Source of the DNA: Thioclava marina
Lineage (GTDB): Bacteria > Pseudomonadota > Alphaproteobacteria > Rhodobacterales > Rhodobacteraceae
DNA length: 64,000 nt
Assembly: GCF_002020135.1 (NCBI RefSeq)
Contig: NZ_MPZS01000003.1
Location: 62,001 to 126,000, forward strand
Direction of reading: 5' to 3'
Below are positions 26,249-35,617 of the stretch, in pieces. Position 1 is the first letter of the stretch, and the number at the start of each line of letters is the position of its first letter. Made by a program: the position numbers and the translations under genes. Below the pieces are notes generated by a model, which worked only from the letters and a program-made list of their open reading frames with translations, was not told where the DNA came from and did not search any database.

Positions 26249-27610
26249 ATGAAAAAGCTTCTGGCAGCTATCGCTACCACGACGATCTTGAGCGCTCCGG
26301 CCTTCGCAGAGATGCTCGATGTCGAGAAGGACGAGCTGAAATTCGGCTTCATCAAGCTTACCGACATGGCGCCGCTCGCAGTGGCCTATGAGAAGGGCTA
26401 TTTCGAGGATGAGGGCCTTTTCGTCACGCTCGAGCCGCAGGCGAACTGGAAGGTTCTGCTGGATCGCGTGATCGACGGCGAACTTGACGGGGCACATATG
26501 CTGGCCGGTCAGCCGCTGGCCGCGACCATCGGCTTCGGCACCAAGGCCCATGTCATCACGCCCTTCTCGATGGATCTCAACGGCAACGGCATCACCGTGT
26601 CGAACGAGGTCTGGGAAGAAATGAAGAAGAACATCCCCGTCGACGCCGAAGGCAAGCCGGTCCACCCGATCTCGGCCTCGGCGCTCAAGCCGGTTGTCGA
26701 AAGCTACCGCGCCGCCGGCAAGCCCTTCAACATGGGCATGGTCTTCCCGGTTTCGACCCACAATTACGAGTTGCGCTACTGGCTGGCGGCCGGTGGCCTG
26801 GAGCCGGGCTACTACTCGCCCGATGACGTGTCGGGTCAGATCGGCGCCGACGTGCTGCTCTCGGTGACCCCGCCGCCGCAGATGCCCGCGACCCTCGAGG
26901 CCGGCACGATCTACGGCTATTGCGTGGGCGAGCCGTGGAACCAGCAGGCCGTCTTCAAGGGGATCGGCGTTCCGGTCATCACCGATTACGAGATCTGGAA
27001 GAACAATCCCGAGAAAGTCTTCGGCATCACCGCCGAATTCGCCGAGGAAAATCCGAACACGACCCTCGCCATCACCAAGGCGCTGATCCGCGCCGCGATG
27101 TGGCTCGATGAGAACGACAACGCCAACCGCCCCGAGGCGGTCGAGATCCTCGCCAAGTCGGAATATGTCGGCGCGGATGCGGAAGTCATCGCGAACTCGA
27201 TGACCGGCACCTTCGAATACGAGAAGGGCGACAAGCGCGACGTTCCCGATTTCAACGTCTTCTTCCGCTACTACGCGACCTATCCCTACTACTCGGACGC
27301 GGTGTGGTATCTCACCCAGATGCGCCGCTGGGGCCAGATCTCCGACAGCCAGCCCGACAGCTGGTATGACGAGGTCGCCAAGTCCGTCTACAAGCCCGAG
27401 ATCTACCTGAAGGCTGCGCAGATGCTGGTCGAGGAAGGCATCGCGGACAAGGCGGATTTCCCTTGGGATACCGATGGTTACCGGGATCCGACGTCCGATA
27501 TCATCGACGGCGTCGAGTATAACGGCCGCACTCCCAACGCTTATATCGACAGCCTGCCGATCGGCCTGAAATCCGGCCAGAAAGTCGTCGGAAACAAGGT
27601 CGAGGGCTAA
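26249..27610 (+). CDS. nrtA: NrtA, nitrate ABC transporter substrate-binding protein
   Basis: Periplasmic binding protein of 453 residues with a signal peptide ([20 protein letters not shown], cleavage after AFA). [78 protein letters not shown] and [27 protein letters not shown] match the NrtA/CmpA ligand path. Nitrate is preferred over bicarbonate because of the nas genes that follow. It shares this fold with NasS upstream, so the locus has one exported and one cytoplasmic copy. Confidence 0.95.
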   Translation: MKKLLAAIATTTILSAPAFAEMLDVEKDELKFGFIKLTDMAPLAVAYEKGYFEDEGLFVTLEPQANWKVLLDRVIDGELDGAHMLAGQPLAATIGFGTKAHVITPFSMDLNGNGITVSNEVWEEMKKNIPVDAEGKPVHPISASALKPVVESYRAAGKPFNMGMVFPVSTHNYELRYWLAAGGLEPGYYSPDDVSGQIGADVLLSVTPPPQMPATLEAGTIYGYCVGEPWNQQAVFKGIGVPVITDYEIWKNNPEKVFGITAEFAEENPNTTLAITKALIRAAMWLDENDNANRPEAVEILAKSEYVGADAEVIANSMTGTFEYEKGDKRDVPDFNVFFRYYATYPYYSDAVWYLTQMRRWGQISDSQPDSWYDEVAKSVYKPEIYLKAAQMLVEEGIADKADFPWDTDGYRDPTSDIIDGVEYNGRTPNAYIDSLPIGLKSGQKVVGNKVEG

Positions 27611-27624
27611 GCCCTGACCCCCAC

Positions 27625-27658
27625 GGGCGAGGCCCCGACCTGCCTCGCCCCCCTTTTT
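27625..27658 (+). terminator. Hairpin plus T-run between nrtA and nrtB
   Basis: GGGCGAGGC (27625-27633) pairs perfectly with GCCTCGCCC (27642-27650), loop of 8, followed by CCC and five Ts (27654-27658). It is probably a leaky terminator that keeps the binding protein in excess over the membrane and ATPase genes. Confidence 0.85.
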
Positions 27659-27689
27659 CAACTCTCTCGCCCATCAAGGACGCACAGCC

Positions 27690-28775
27690 ATGACCGCCAT
27701 CGACCCTGACGCCCTGAACGCGCAAGAGGCCCGCGAGGCCCGTCGCGAACGTCTCTTCACCCGTATCAACAAGGCCGATGGCTGGTTCAAGGTACTCGGC
27801 CTGAGCTGGGTCACGCCGATCCTGCGCGCCTTCGCGGGCGACAATCCCAAGACGCAGATGAAGGAGATCTGGCAGCTCCTGGGCGTGCCTGTCACCGCGA
27901 TCGTTCTGTTTCTCGCCGCCTGGGCAACGCTGGCGCCGAAGGTGCAGACCTCGCTTGGCGCGATCCCGGGGCCGGCACAGGTCTGGGAGCAGGTGGGCGT
28001 TCTCTACCAGGACCATGCCGACGAACGCGCCAAGGCCGCGGCCTTTTACGAGCGTCAGGAAGTGCGCAACGAAAAGCTCGTCGCCGACGGCAAGGCCGAC
28101 CGCGTGAAATGGCGCGATTACACTGGCAAGCCGACCTATTTCGATCAGATCTGGACCTCGATCAAGACGGTGTTCTTCGGTTTCGCGCTCGGTACCATCA
28201 TCGCTGTTCCGCTGGGCATCATGGCGGGTCTGTCGAAGACGGCGAATGCGGCGATGAACCCGCTGATCCAGATCTTCAAGCCGGTCTCGCCGCTGGCGTG
28301 GCTGCCGATCGTGACCATGGTCGTCTCGGCGGTCTACACCACCTCGGACGGCATGTTCTCGAAGAGCTTCCTTGTCTCGGCGATCACGGTGACGCTGTGC
28401 TCGCTCTGGCCCACGATCATCAACACAGCGCTTGGCGTGGCTTCGATCGACAAGGATCTGGTGAACGTCTCGAAGGTGCTCAAGATGAACACCTGGACCA
28501 AGATCACCAAACTGGTGCTGCCCTCGGCGCTGCCGCTCATCTTCACCGGACTGCGTCTGTCGCTCGGTGTGGGCTGGATGGTGCTGATCGCGGCGGAAAT
28601 GCTCGCGCAGAACCCCGGTCTTGGCAAATTCGTCTGGGACGAGTTCCAGAACGGCTCTTCCAGCTCGCTCGCCAAGATCATGGTCGCGGTCTTCACCATC
28701 GGCATCATCGGCTTCATCCTCGATCGCCTGATGTTCGCGATCCAGTCGATGTTCACCTTCTCGAATAACCGGTGA
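27690..28775 (+). CDS. nrtB: NrtB, nitrate ABC transporter permease
   Basis: Inner-membrane permease of 361 residues with a long N-terminal cytoplasmic stretch, a first helix ([18 protein letters not shown]) and a periplasmic insert (about residues 105-145). The BPD_transp_1 domain follows, from [27 protein letters not shown] onward. [14 protein letters not shown] and the EAA-type loop around [22 protein letters not shown] are visible. The extended N-terminus is longer than in cyanobacterial NrtB. The stop overlaps the GTG start of the next gene. Confidence 0.93.
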   Translation: MTAIDPDALNAQEAREARRERLFTRINKADGWFKVLGLSWVTPILRAFAGDNPKTQMKEIWQLLGVPVTAIVLFLAAWATLAPKVQTSLGAIPGPAQVWEQVGVLYQDHADERAKAAAFYERQEVRNEKLVADGKADRVKWRDYTGKPTYFDQIWTSIKTVFFGFALGTIIAVPLGIMAGLSKTANAAMNPLIQIFKPVSPLAWLPIVTMVVSAVYTTSDGMFSKSFLVSAITVTLCSLWPTIINTALGVASIDKDLVNVSKVLKMNTWTKITKLVLPSALPLIFTGLRLSLGVGWMVLIAAEMLAQNPGLGKFVWDEFQNGSSSSLAKIMVAVFTIGIIGFILDRLMFAIQSMFTFSNNR

Positions 28776-30442
28776 TCGCCATGGATATCCTCGAATTCGA
28801 CAATGTCTCCAAGAGCTTCGGCGAAGGCGCAGAACGCACCGACGTGCTGAAGAACGTGAACCTCAAAGTCGAGGAGGGCGAGTTTCTCGTGCTCCTGGGC
28901 TTCTCCGGAACCGGGAAGACAACGCTGGTGAACCTGATGGCCGGTCTCGAGATGCCCAGCCGGGGCGAGGTTCGCTTCAAGGGCAAGCGGATCACCGGTC
29001 CGGGCCCCGAGCGCGGCGTGATCTTCCAGAACTACTCGCTGATGCCGTGGCTGACGGTGGACGCCAATGTCGGCCTCGCCGTCGACACGATCTTTCCGAA
29101 CCTGTCCAGGAAAGAGCGTCAGGAAAAGGTTGATCATTACGTGCAGATGGTGGGGCTAGCCCATGCCAAGGCCCGCCGTCCGGCCGAGCTTTCGGGCGGC
29201 ATGCGCCAGCGGGTGAACGTCGCCCGCGCGCTTGCGATGAACCCCGAGATGCTGCTCCTCGACGAACCGCTCTCCGCGCTCGACGCGCTGACGCGGGCGA
29301 ACCTTGCCGACGAGATCGAGCATATCTGGGAAGCCGACAAGAAGACCTGCGTGCTCATCACCAACGATGTGGACGAGGCGATTGTGCTCGCCGACCGGAT
29401 CATCGCGCTCAACCCCGATGGCACGCTGGGCGAGGAGTTCAAGGTCACGATCCCCCGTCCGCGTGACCGGGGGGCGATGAACCACGATCCCGAATTCAAG
29501 CGCCTGCGCGCCGGTGTCACCAATTACCTGATGGATGTGGGGATGCAGGCCAAGGCCGAGGGCAAGCGCCTGCTACCCGACGTGGTGCCGCTGCATGCGC
29601 TGCCCAAGGCGGTGTCGGAGGCCGCGCGCTCGGCGCTCGAAGACAAATATCTCGAATATTCGCAGCTCCATAAGATCTACCCGACGCCGAAAGGGCCGCT
29701 GACCGTCGTCGAGGATTTCAACCTCACCCTGAAGAAGGGCGAGTTCGTCTCGCTGATCGGCCATTCGGGCTGCGGGAAATCGACCGTTCTAACGATGACT
29801 GCGGGGCTCAACGATGTGTCGAAAGGCGGCATCAAGCTCGACGGTTTCGAAGTGAAGGGCGCCGACCCGGAGCGCGCCGTGGTGTTCCAGTCACCCTCGC
29901 TCTTCCCCTGGCTGACGGCGCGCGAGAACGTGGCGGTCGGTGTCGACAAGGTCTATCCCAAGGCGTCGCGCGCCGAGCGTCAGGACGTGATCGACTATTA
30001 TCTGGAGCGCGTGGGGCTTGGCGATGCGATGGACAAGCCCGCCTCCGAGATGTCGAACGGGATGCGCCAGCGTGTCGGTATCGCGCGCGCCTTCGCCCTT
30101 TCGCCGAAACTGCTCCTTCTCGACGAGCCCTTCGGGATGCTCGACAGCCTGACCCGCTGGGAGCTGCAAGAGGTGCTGATGGAGGTGTGGAGCCGCACCA
30201 AGGTCACCGCCGTCTGCGTGACCCATGACGTCGACGAGGCGATCTTGCTGGCCGACCGCGTGGTGATGATGACGAACGGGCCGCGCGCCACGATCGGCAA
30301 GATCACCGAGGTCGACCTGCCGCGTCCGCGCACCCGCAAGGCGCTTCTCGAGCACCCCGACTACTATACCTATCGCGAGGAAATCCTGAATTTCCTCGAG
30401 GAATACGAGCACGGCGCTCACAAGAAGAAGGATGCTGCATGA
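28772..30442 (+). CDS. Nitrate ABC transporter ATPase with two fused nucleotide-binding domains (NrtC/NrtD-like)
   Basis: 556-residue cytoplasmic ATPase holding two complete ABC domains. Domain 1 has Walker [10 protein letters not shown] (residues 43-51), signature [15 protein letters not shown] and Walker [13 protein letters not shown]. Domain 2 has Walker [10 protein letters not shown] (about 329-337), an altered signature [15 protein letters not shown] and Walker [14 protein letters not shown] ~60-residue linker joins them. Cyanobacterial transporters use separate NrtC (with an NrtA-like C-terminal sensor) and NrtD; here the sensor domain is absent and the two ATPases are one chain. It starts at GTG 28772 (overlap with nrtB) or ATG 28781. 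Confidence 0.92.
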   Translation: MIAMDILEFDNVSKSFGEGAERTDVLKNVNLKVEEGEFLVLLGFSGTGKTTLVNLMAGLEMPSRGEVRFKGKRITGPGPERGVIFQNYSLMPWLTVDANVGLAVDTIFPNLSRKERQEKVDHYVQMVGLAHAKARRPAELSGGMRQRVNVARALAMNPEMLLLDEPLSALDALTRANLADEIEHIWEADKKTCVLITNDVDEAIVLADRIIALNPDGTLGEEFKVTIPRPRDRGAMNHDPEFKRLRAGVTNYLMDVGMQAKAEGKRLLPDVVPLHALPKAVSEAARSALEDKYLEYSQLHKIYPTPKGPLTVVEDFNLTLKKGEFVSLIGHSGCGKSTVLTMTAGLNDVSKGGIKLDGFEVKGADPERAVVFQSPSLFPWLTARENVAVGVDKVYPKASRAERQDVIDYYLERVGLGDAMDKPASEMSNGMRQRVGIARAFALSPKLLLLDEPFGMLDSLTRWELQEVLMEVWSRTKVTAVCVTHDVDEAILLADRVVMMTNGPRATIGKITEVDLPRPRTRKALLEHPDYYTYREEILNFLEEYEHGAHKKKDAA

Positions 30443-31686
30443 TGGCTGAGCGGCTCGTCATCATCGGCGCCGGCATGGCGGCAGGCCGGCTTCTCGACCA
30501 TCTCACCGAGGAAGCGCCCGGCCGCTATGATATCACGCTCATCAATGCCGAGCCGCGCGGCACCTATAACCGCATCATGCTCTCGCCCGTGCTGGCGGGC
30601 GAGACGCGCTATGACGAGATCGTCACCCATGATGACGCCTGGTATGCGCGCCACGCGATCACCTGCCGCTTCGGCGAACGGGTGAGCGGGATCGACCGCG
30701 CCGCGAAGCGCGTCCACGCGCCCGGCGGCGACGTGCCTTATGACCATCTGGTGATCGCGACTGGCTCGAGCCCGGTCATGTTGCCCCTGCCGGGGGCCGA
30801 TCTGGCTGGCGTGATCGGGTATCGCGATTTCGAGGATACCGAGGCGATGATCGCCGCGGCCTCGCGGGGTGGCCGTGCCGTCGTCATCGGCGGTGGGCTG
30901 CTGGGGCTCGAGGCAGCCGCGGGCCTTGCCGCGCGCGGCATGGAGGTGAGCGTCGTTCATCTCATGGGGCACCTGATGGAGCGCCAAATCGATCCCGCCG
31001 CCGGGTTCTTGCTGCGCAAGGCGCTCAACGATCGCGGCATCCGCGTGGTCTGCAGCGCGGTCTCGAAGGAGATCGCCGGTGAGAATGGCCATGTCCGCGC
31101 GCTGATCCTCGAGGGCGGGACCGAACTGCCCTGCGATCTTCTGGTCATGGCGGTGGGCATCCGCCCGACCACGGCGCTTGCAAAAGAGGCAGGGCTCGAG
31201 GTGGGTCGCGGCATCCTTGTCGATGATCAGCTCCACAGCTCCGACCCCGCGATCTACGCCCTTGGCGAATGTGTCGAGCATGACGGCCAGCTTTTCGGGC
31301 TCGTCGCGCCGCTCTTCGATCAGGCCCGCGTGCTTGCCGATGTGCTGCAGGGCCGCGAGGCCGCGTTCACCCCGCCTGAAGTCTCGACGAAGCTCAAGGT
31401 CACGGGCTGCGATATCTTCTCGGCGGGAGATTTCGCGCCGGCAGAGACCCGCGAGGAAATCGTGCTCAGCGATCCCGCGCGCGGCACCTACCGCCGGCTC
31501 GTGCTCGAAGAGGGTCGCCTGAAAGGTGCGGTCTTTTATGGCGACAGCCGCGACTCCGGCTGGTTTCACGATCTGATCCGAACCGGTGCCGATGTCAGCG
31601 CTCTGCGCGAGACGCTGATCTTCGGCCCCGCTGACCCGCAACCTCTGCCAGCGCCTTATGGCGGGCTGTGCAGCCTGACCGCGTGA
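30439..31686 (+). CDS. FAD/NAD(P)H-dependent reductase of nitrate assimilation (NirB N-terminus-like)
   Basis: 415-residue pyridine-nucleotide-disulfide oxidoreductase-like flavoprotein. The FAD fold is [17 protein letters not shown] and the NAD(P)H fold is [39 protein letters not shown] and [11 protein letters not shown] are conserved with the N-terminal part of the nirB product encoded downstream. No [2Fe-2S] (BFD-type) or siroheme domain is present. It probably passes electrons from NADH to NasA, equivalent to the reductase component (NasC) of Klebsiella, but without that protein's iron-sulfur domain. It overlaps the ATPase gene by 4 bases and ends 7 bases before nasA. Confidence 0.85.
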   Translation: MMAERLVIIGAGMAAGRLLDHLTEEAPGRYDITLINAEPRGTYNRIMLSPVLAGETRYDEIVTHDDAWYARHAITCRFGERVSGIDRAAKRVHAPGGDVPYDHLVIATGSSPVMLPLPGADLAGVIGYRDFEDTEAMIAAASRGGRAVVIGGGLLGLEAAAGLAARGMEVSVVHLMGHLMERQIDPAAGFLLRKALNDRGIRVVCSAVSKEIAGENGHVRALILEGGTELPCDLLVMAVGIRPTTALAKEAGLEVGRGILVDDQLHSSDPAIYALGECVEHDGQLFGLVAPLFDQARVLADVLQGREAAFTPPEVSTKLKVTGCDIFSAGDFAPAETREEIVLSDPARGTYRRLVLEEGRLKGAVFYGDSRDSGWFHDLIRTGADVSALRETLIFGPADPQPLPAPYGGLCSLTA

Positions 31687-31693
31687 GGCCCCG

Positions 31694-34360
31694 ATGACCG
31701 ATGTCTCTTCCCTCGATCTGCGCCGCGGCGCGCGTGCCTGCGTCGTGCGCACGACCTGCCCTTATTGCGGTGTGGGCTGTGGCGTGCTGGCCGAACCGGA
31801 CGGGCAGGGCGGTCTGAAAATCCGGGGCGACAAGGCGCACCCGGCCAATGAGGGCAAGCTCTGCTCGAAAGGCTCGGCACTGGGCGATACGGTCGCACTC
31901 GATGACCGGCTGCTTGCGCCGCAGGTGATGGGACGCGAGGCGAGCTGGGGCGAGGCGCTTGACCTCGTCGCCGCGAAATTCGCCGCAAGTATTCGGGAAC
32001 ACGGACCCGACAGCGTCGCGATGTATGTCTCGGGGCAGCTTCTGACGGAAGATTACTACGTCGCCAACAAGCTGATGAAGGGCTATGTCGGCACCGCCAA
32101 TATCGACACCAATTCGCGCCTGTGCATGGCCTCTTCGGTTGCAGGCCACCGCCGCGCTTTCGGCACCGACACCGTGCCCGGCCTCTATGCCGATTGGCAA
32201 GAGGCCGATCTGGTGGTTCTGACGGGGTCGAACCTCGCCTGGTGTCACCCGGTTCTTTACCAGCGCCTCGCCGCCGCCAAGAAAACACGGCCCGAGTTGA
32301 AAGTCGTCACCATCGACCCCCGCCGCACCGCGACCACGGATCTCGCCGATTTTCATCTGGCAATCGCGCCGGGTGGGGATGGGGCGCTCTTCAACGGGCT
32401 GCTTGCGCGCATCGTCGAGGCTGGTGTCGTCGACAGCGACTATGTTGCACGCAATGTCTCGGGGTTTCCCGAGGCGGTCGCGGCGGCACAGGCGAGCGAT
32501 CTCGGCATGACCGGGCTGAGCGCGGAGGAACTCGCCGCTTTCTATCAGCTCTGGATCGACAGCGAGAAGGTCGTCACCGTCTACAGCCAGGGCATCAACC
32601 AGTCGAGCTCGGGCAGCGACAAGGTCAATGCGATCATCAACTGCCATCTCGCGACGGGCCGGATCGGCAAACCGGGCATGGGGCCCTTCTCGGTCACTGG
32701 CCAGCCCAATGCGATGGGTGGGCGCGAGGTAGGCGGTCTGGCGAATATGCTCGCCTGCCACCTCGATATCGAGGAACCAGCGCATCGCGATGCGGTGCAG
32801 GGCTTCTGGGTCAGCCCCGAAATGCCCGACAGTCCGGGCCTGAAAGCGGTCGACATGTTCCGTGCGGTCGAGGAGGGGCGGATCAAGGCGCTCTGGATCA
32901 TCTCGACCAATCCCGCCGTCTCGATGCCCGAAGCCGATCGGGTGCGCGCCGCGATTGAGGGGTGCGATTTCGTTGTCGTCTCGGACATCACTGCGCGCAC
33001 CGACACCGCGCAGCTCGCCGATGTGCTGCTGCCCGCGACCGGCTGGGGCGAGAAGGACGGCACCGTCACCAATTCCGAGCGCATGATCTCGCGCCAGCGC
33101 CGCGTTCTGCCCGCACCCGGTGCGGCCCGGCCCGACTGGCAGATCATCTGCGACGTGGCGGCGCGCATGGGCTGGGGCGAGGCCTTCGCCTATGACGGAC
33201 CGGCCGCGATCTTTCGTGAATATGCGGCGCTCTCAGGTGTCGCGGGGGCGCTCGGGCGCGATTTCGACATCTCTGCGCTCGCCGGGATCTCGGACGAAGA
33301 ATATGAAGCGCTCGCGCCTTTCTGCTGGCCGCAGAGCGCGCGTAAATCGGGCGGGCGTTTCTTCGCGGATGGTCATTTCTACACCAAGGACAACCGCGCC
33401 CGGATGTTGCCGATCACGCCCCGCGCGCCGCAATCGCAGCTTAGCGATACCTATCCCTTCCGCTTCAACACCGGCCGCGTGCGCGATCACTGGCACACGA
33501 TGACGCGCACCGCGAAATCGGCGCGGCTGAGCCAGCACATGGCCGAACCCTATCTGGAGCTGAACCCGGCCGATGCGGCGAAGCTGGGCATCAAACCGGC
33601 GCAGCTCGTGAGCGTCGAGAGCCCTGCCGGGACCGCGATCCTGCGCGCGATGGTGAGCGAGCGCATCGGGCGGGGAGAGGTCTTCGCACCGATGCACTGG
33701 ACCGGTCAGACGGCCTCGGCGGGCCGCATCGACGCTTTGGTCGCGGCCAATACCGATCCGGTCTCGGGCCAGCCCGAGAGCAAGGGCTCGGCGGTCAGGA
33801 TCACCCCTTTTCCCGCCGCCTGGTACGGTTTCGCGATCGCCGGTGAGGAGATCATGCCGACCAGCCGTTACTGGGCGAAGGCCCGCAGCGCGAAAGGCTG
33901 GCGCGTCGAAATGGCTTGCGATGCAGATCCCGAGGATTGGGTCGGTTACGCGCGCGGACTTTTCAATCTGCCCGAGGCCGAGGTGGTGACGCTGCTCGAT
34001 CCGGCGCGCGGCATTGCCCGCATCGCATTCGTCGCCGAGGGGCAGGTTCTCGCCGCGCTCTTTGCGGCCCCCGAGCCCGTCGCGGTCTCGCGCGCTTTCC
34101 TGACGGATCAGATCGGTGCTCAACCGGATCCCGCGCTGATGTCGGGTCGTCCGGGCTCTGACCGCCCCGATCCGGGCGCGACCATCTGCGCCTGTTTCGA
34201 CATCGGTGTGAACACCATCCTCGCCGCAATCCGCGAGCAGGGTCTGACCTCGGTCGAACAGATCGGGCTGGCGCTGAAAGCGGGCACGAATTGCGGATCC
34301 TGCCGCCCCGAACTCGCAGCCCTGCTGGCGAGCGCCACCCCGGCGCAAGCCGCCGAATGA
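31694..34360 (+). CDS. nasA: NasA, assimilatory nitrate reductase catalytic subunit
   Basis: Cytoplasmic Mo-bisMGD enzyme that reduces nitrate to nitrite, 888 residues. The N-terminal [4Fe-4S] ligands are Cys22, Cys25, Cys29 (CPYCGVGC) and Cys57. The Mo/MGD core includes TNSRLCMASSVAGH, LVVLTGSNLAWCHPV, GQPNAMGGREVGGLANML and, in the C-terminal part, FNTGRVRDHWHTMTRT. A C-terminal BFD-like [2Fe-2S] domain has Cys832, Cys834, Cys867 and Cys870, the likely entry point for electrons from the flavoprotein encoded upstream. The length and domain order fit the NasA type with the extra cluster. Confidence 0.96.
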   Translation: MTDVSSLDLRRGARACVVRTTCPYCGVGCGVLAEPDGQGGLKIRGDKAHPANEGKLCSKGSALGDTVALDDRLLAPQVMGREASWGEALDLVAAKFAASIREHGPDSVAMYVSGQLLTEDYYVANKLMKGYVGTANIDTNSRLCMASSVAGHRRAFGTDTVPGLYADWQEADLVVLTGSNLAWCHPVLYQRLAAAKKTRPELKVVTIDPRRTATTDLADFHLAIAPGGDGALFNGLLARIVEAGVVDSDYVARNVSGFPEAVAAAQASDLGMTGLSAEELAAFYQLWIDSEKVVTVYSQGINQSSSGSDKVNAIINCHLATGRIGKPGMGPFSVTGQPNAMGGREVGGLANMLACHLDIEEPAHRDAVQGFWVSPEMPDSPGLKAVDMFRAVEEGRIKALWIISTNPAVSMPEADRVRAAIEGCDFVVVSDITARTDTAQLADVLLPATGWGEKDGTVTNSERMISRQRRVLPAPGAARPDWQIICDVAARMGWGEAFAYDGPAAIFREYAALSGVAGALGRDFDISALAGISDEEYEALAPFCWPQSARKSGGRFFADGHFYTKDNRARMLPITPRAPQSQLSDTYPFRFNTGRVRDHWHTMTRTAKSARLSQHMAEPYLELNPADAAKLGIKPAQLVSVESPAGTAILRAMVSERIGRGEVFAPMHWTGQTASAGRIDALVAANTDPVSGQPESKGSAVRITPFPAAWYGFAIAGEEIMPTSRYWAKARSAKGWRVEMACDADPEDWVGYARGLFNLPEAEVVTLLDPARGIARIAFVAEGQVLAALFAAPEPVAVSRAFLTDQIGAQPDPALMSGRPGSDRPDPGATICACFDIGVNTILAAIREQGLTSVEQIGLALKAGTNCGSCRPELAALLASATPAQAAE

Positions 34361-34373
34361 CCGGAGATCAGCC

Positions 34374-35180
34374 ATGACCATGCTTCCTGTCTCGCTCGCC
34401 GATGCGTTCCTGACCCCCGATCGCCGCAAGGGCGGGCGGATCTCGCTTGTCGGCGCGGGCCCCGGTGCGGCTGATTTGCTGACCCTGCGCGCGCTCAACC
34501 GCCTGCAAGAGGCCGAGATCGTGTTCTACGACCGGTTGGTTGATCCAGACGTGCTCGAGTTCTGCCCTCAGGCGGAACGGATCTATGTCGGCAAGGAGGT
34601 CGGGCGCCATGCCTGGCCGCAGGAGAAGATCGACGAGGTCATCGTCGCCGCCGCCCTTCAGGGGCGCAGCGTGGTGCGCCTCAAATCGGGCGATCCGGGC
34701 GTGTTCGGACGCGCGACCGAAGAGCTTGCCGCCGCGGCCGAGCACGATATCCCGATCGAGATCGTCCCGGGCGTCTCGGCGGCCTCCGCAGCCGGCGCCG
34801 CCCTCAACCGCTCGTTGACCGAGCGCGGCGCGACCGACCGGCTGGTCTTCGCGACCGCGACCTGCCGCGAGGGGGATGAAACGCCCGAGTGGGTCGAGGT
34901 GCTGCGTCCCGGCACGACGCTTGCGCTTTACATGGGGGTGCGCAAGGCCCCGAAGATCGCCGCCGACCTGCTTGCGGCGGGCGTGCCGGGAGAGGTCGAG
35001 GTCGAGATCGTCGCCTCCGCCACGACCGTGCGCGAGAAAGTCGCCCGGACCTGCCTGTCGGAATTGGCCGCGACGATCGCACGTGAAGAGATCGCCAATC
35101 CCGCGATCATCCTGATCCGCTATGCCAAACCGCTCGCGCAAAGCCGGGCAATGGCGGTCGGTGTGGCCGCACAGGCCTGA
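34374..35180 (+). CDS. cobA: Uroporphyrinogen-III C-methyltransferase (SUMT)
   Basis: 268-residue SAM-dependent methyltransferase that makes precorrin-2 from uroporphyrinogen III, the first step to siroheme. ISLVGAGPGAADLLTLRAL, VFYDRLVDPDVLEF, RLKSGDPGVFGRATEE, IVPGVSAASAAGAALNRSLTERG and MGVRKAPKIAADLLAAG are the SUMT motifs. It lacks the CysG dehydrogenase/chelatase half, so those steps must be encoded elsewhere. Its place directly before nirB fits supply of siroheme for the nitrite reductase. A strong terminator follows. Confidence 0.93.
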   Translation: MTMLPVSLADAFLTPDRRKGGRISLVGAGPGAADLLTLRALNRLQEAEIVFYDRLVDPDVLEFCPQAERIYVGKEVGRHAWPQEKIDEVIVAAALQGRSVVRLKSGDPGVFGRATEELAAAAEHDIPIEIVPGVSAASAAGAALNRSLTERGATDRLVFATATCREGDETPEWVEVLRPGTTLALYMGVRKAPKIAADLLAAGVPGEVEVEIVASATTVREKVARTCLSELAATIAREEIANPAIILIRYAKPLAQSRAMAVGVAAQA

Positions 35181-35211
35181 CGCAAATTAAGCCTCATCGT
35201 TTCCCCCTCCG

Positions 35212-35242
35212 GCCGCCTTCCTTCGGGAAGGCGGCTCTTTTT
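35212..35242 (+). terminator. Intrinsic terminator after cobA
   Basis: GCCGCCTTCC (35212-35221) pairs perfectly with GGAAGGCGGC (35226-35235) around TTCG, followed by TC and six Ts. A stable UUCG-type tetraloop and T-run make it a strong terminator that would separate nrt-nasA-cobA from nirB. Confidence 0.93.
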
Positions 35243-35337
35243 TCGAATCGCGCTTGCAGCAGAGAGGGTTAGGCGCTGTTCTCATGGTGCCGCGAAAATG
35301 GGCAGCTTCGCCCTGTGCGCAGTCAAACGAGAAGGTC

Positions 35338-35384
35338 GCGCGACAATTTCGGATCGGTGCCGGAGATTTCGCGCAGTTTTCTTT
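35338..35384 (+). terminator. Candidate attenuator in the nirB leader
   Basis: GCGCGA (35338-35343) pairs with TCGCGC (35369-35374); inside, CGG and CCG can also pair around a loop containing GATCGGTG. AG and TTTTCTTT (35377-35384) follow. It looks like a moderate terminator about 230 bases before the nirB start, in the 437-base space between cobA and nirB. Further downstream are a 7-bp stem with CTCG loop at 35520-35537 and GCCCC/GGGGC around ATGA. No coding region was recognised in this space. Confidence 0.45.
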
Positions 35385-35617
35385 GCAGGTGCAGCATTGA
35401 GGGCAGTAATGATGAATCATCAAGTCCTCGGGCATGGCGCCCGGGCTTTCCACCGCAACGGCGCGGTATTTCTCGTCAAGCGCCCCATGAGGGGCACAGC
35501 GGCAACGGGGCTGCACCTTCGGATCGCTCGCGATCCGCGGAGATGCTCCCGTTTCTTCCCGCGCATTCTCCGGACGATTTCGGCCTCGGCCGCCCCAGTC
35601 ACTCACGGAGACCGCGC

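Noticed and set aside
35187-35606. Minus-strand frame in the nirB leader with a Cys-rich stretch (CPQCCTCKENC)
   Set aside because: The cysteines looked like a metal site, but the rest is Arg/Pro-rich without motif, the frame overlaps two RNA hairpins, and no ribosome site precedes it. It is treated as leader RNA.
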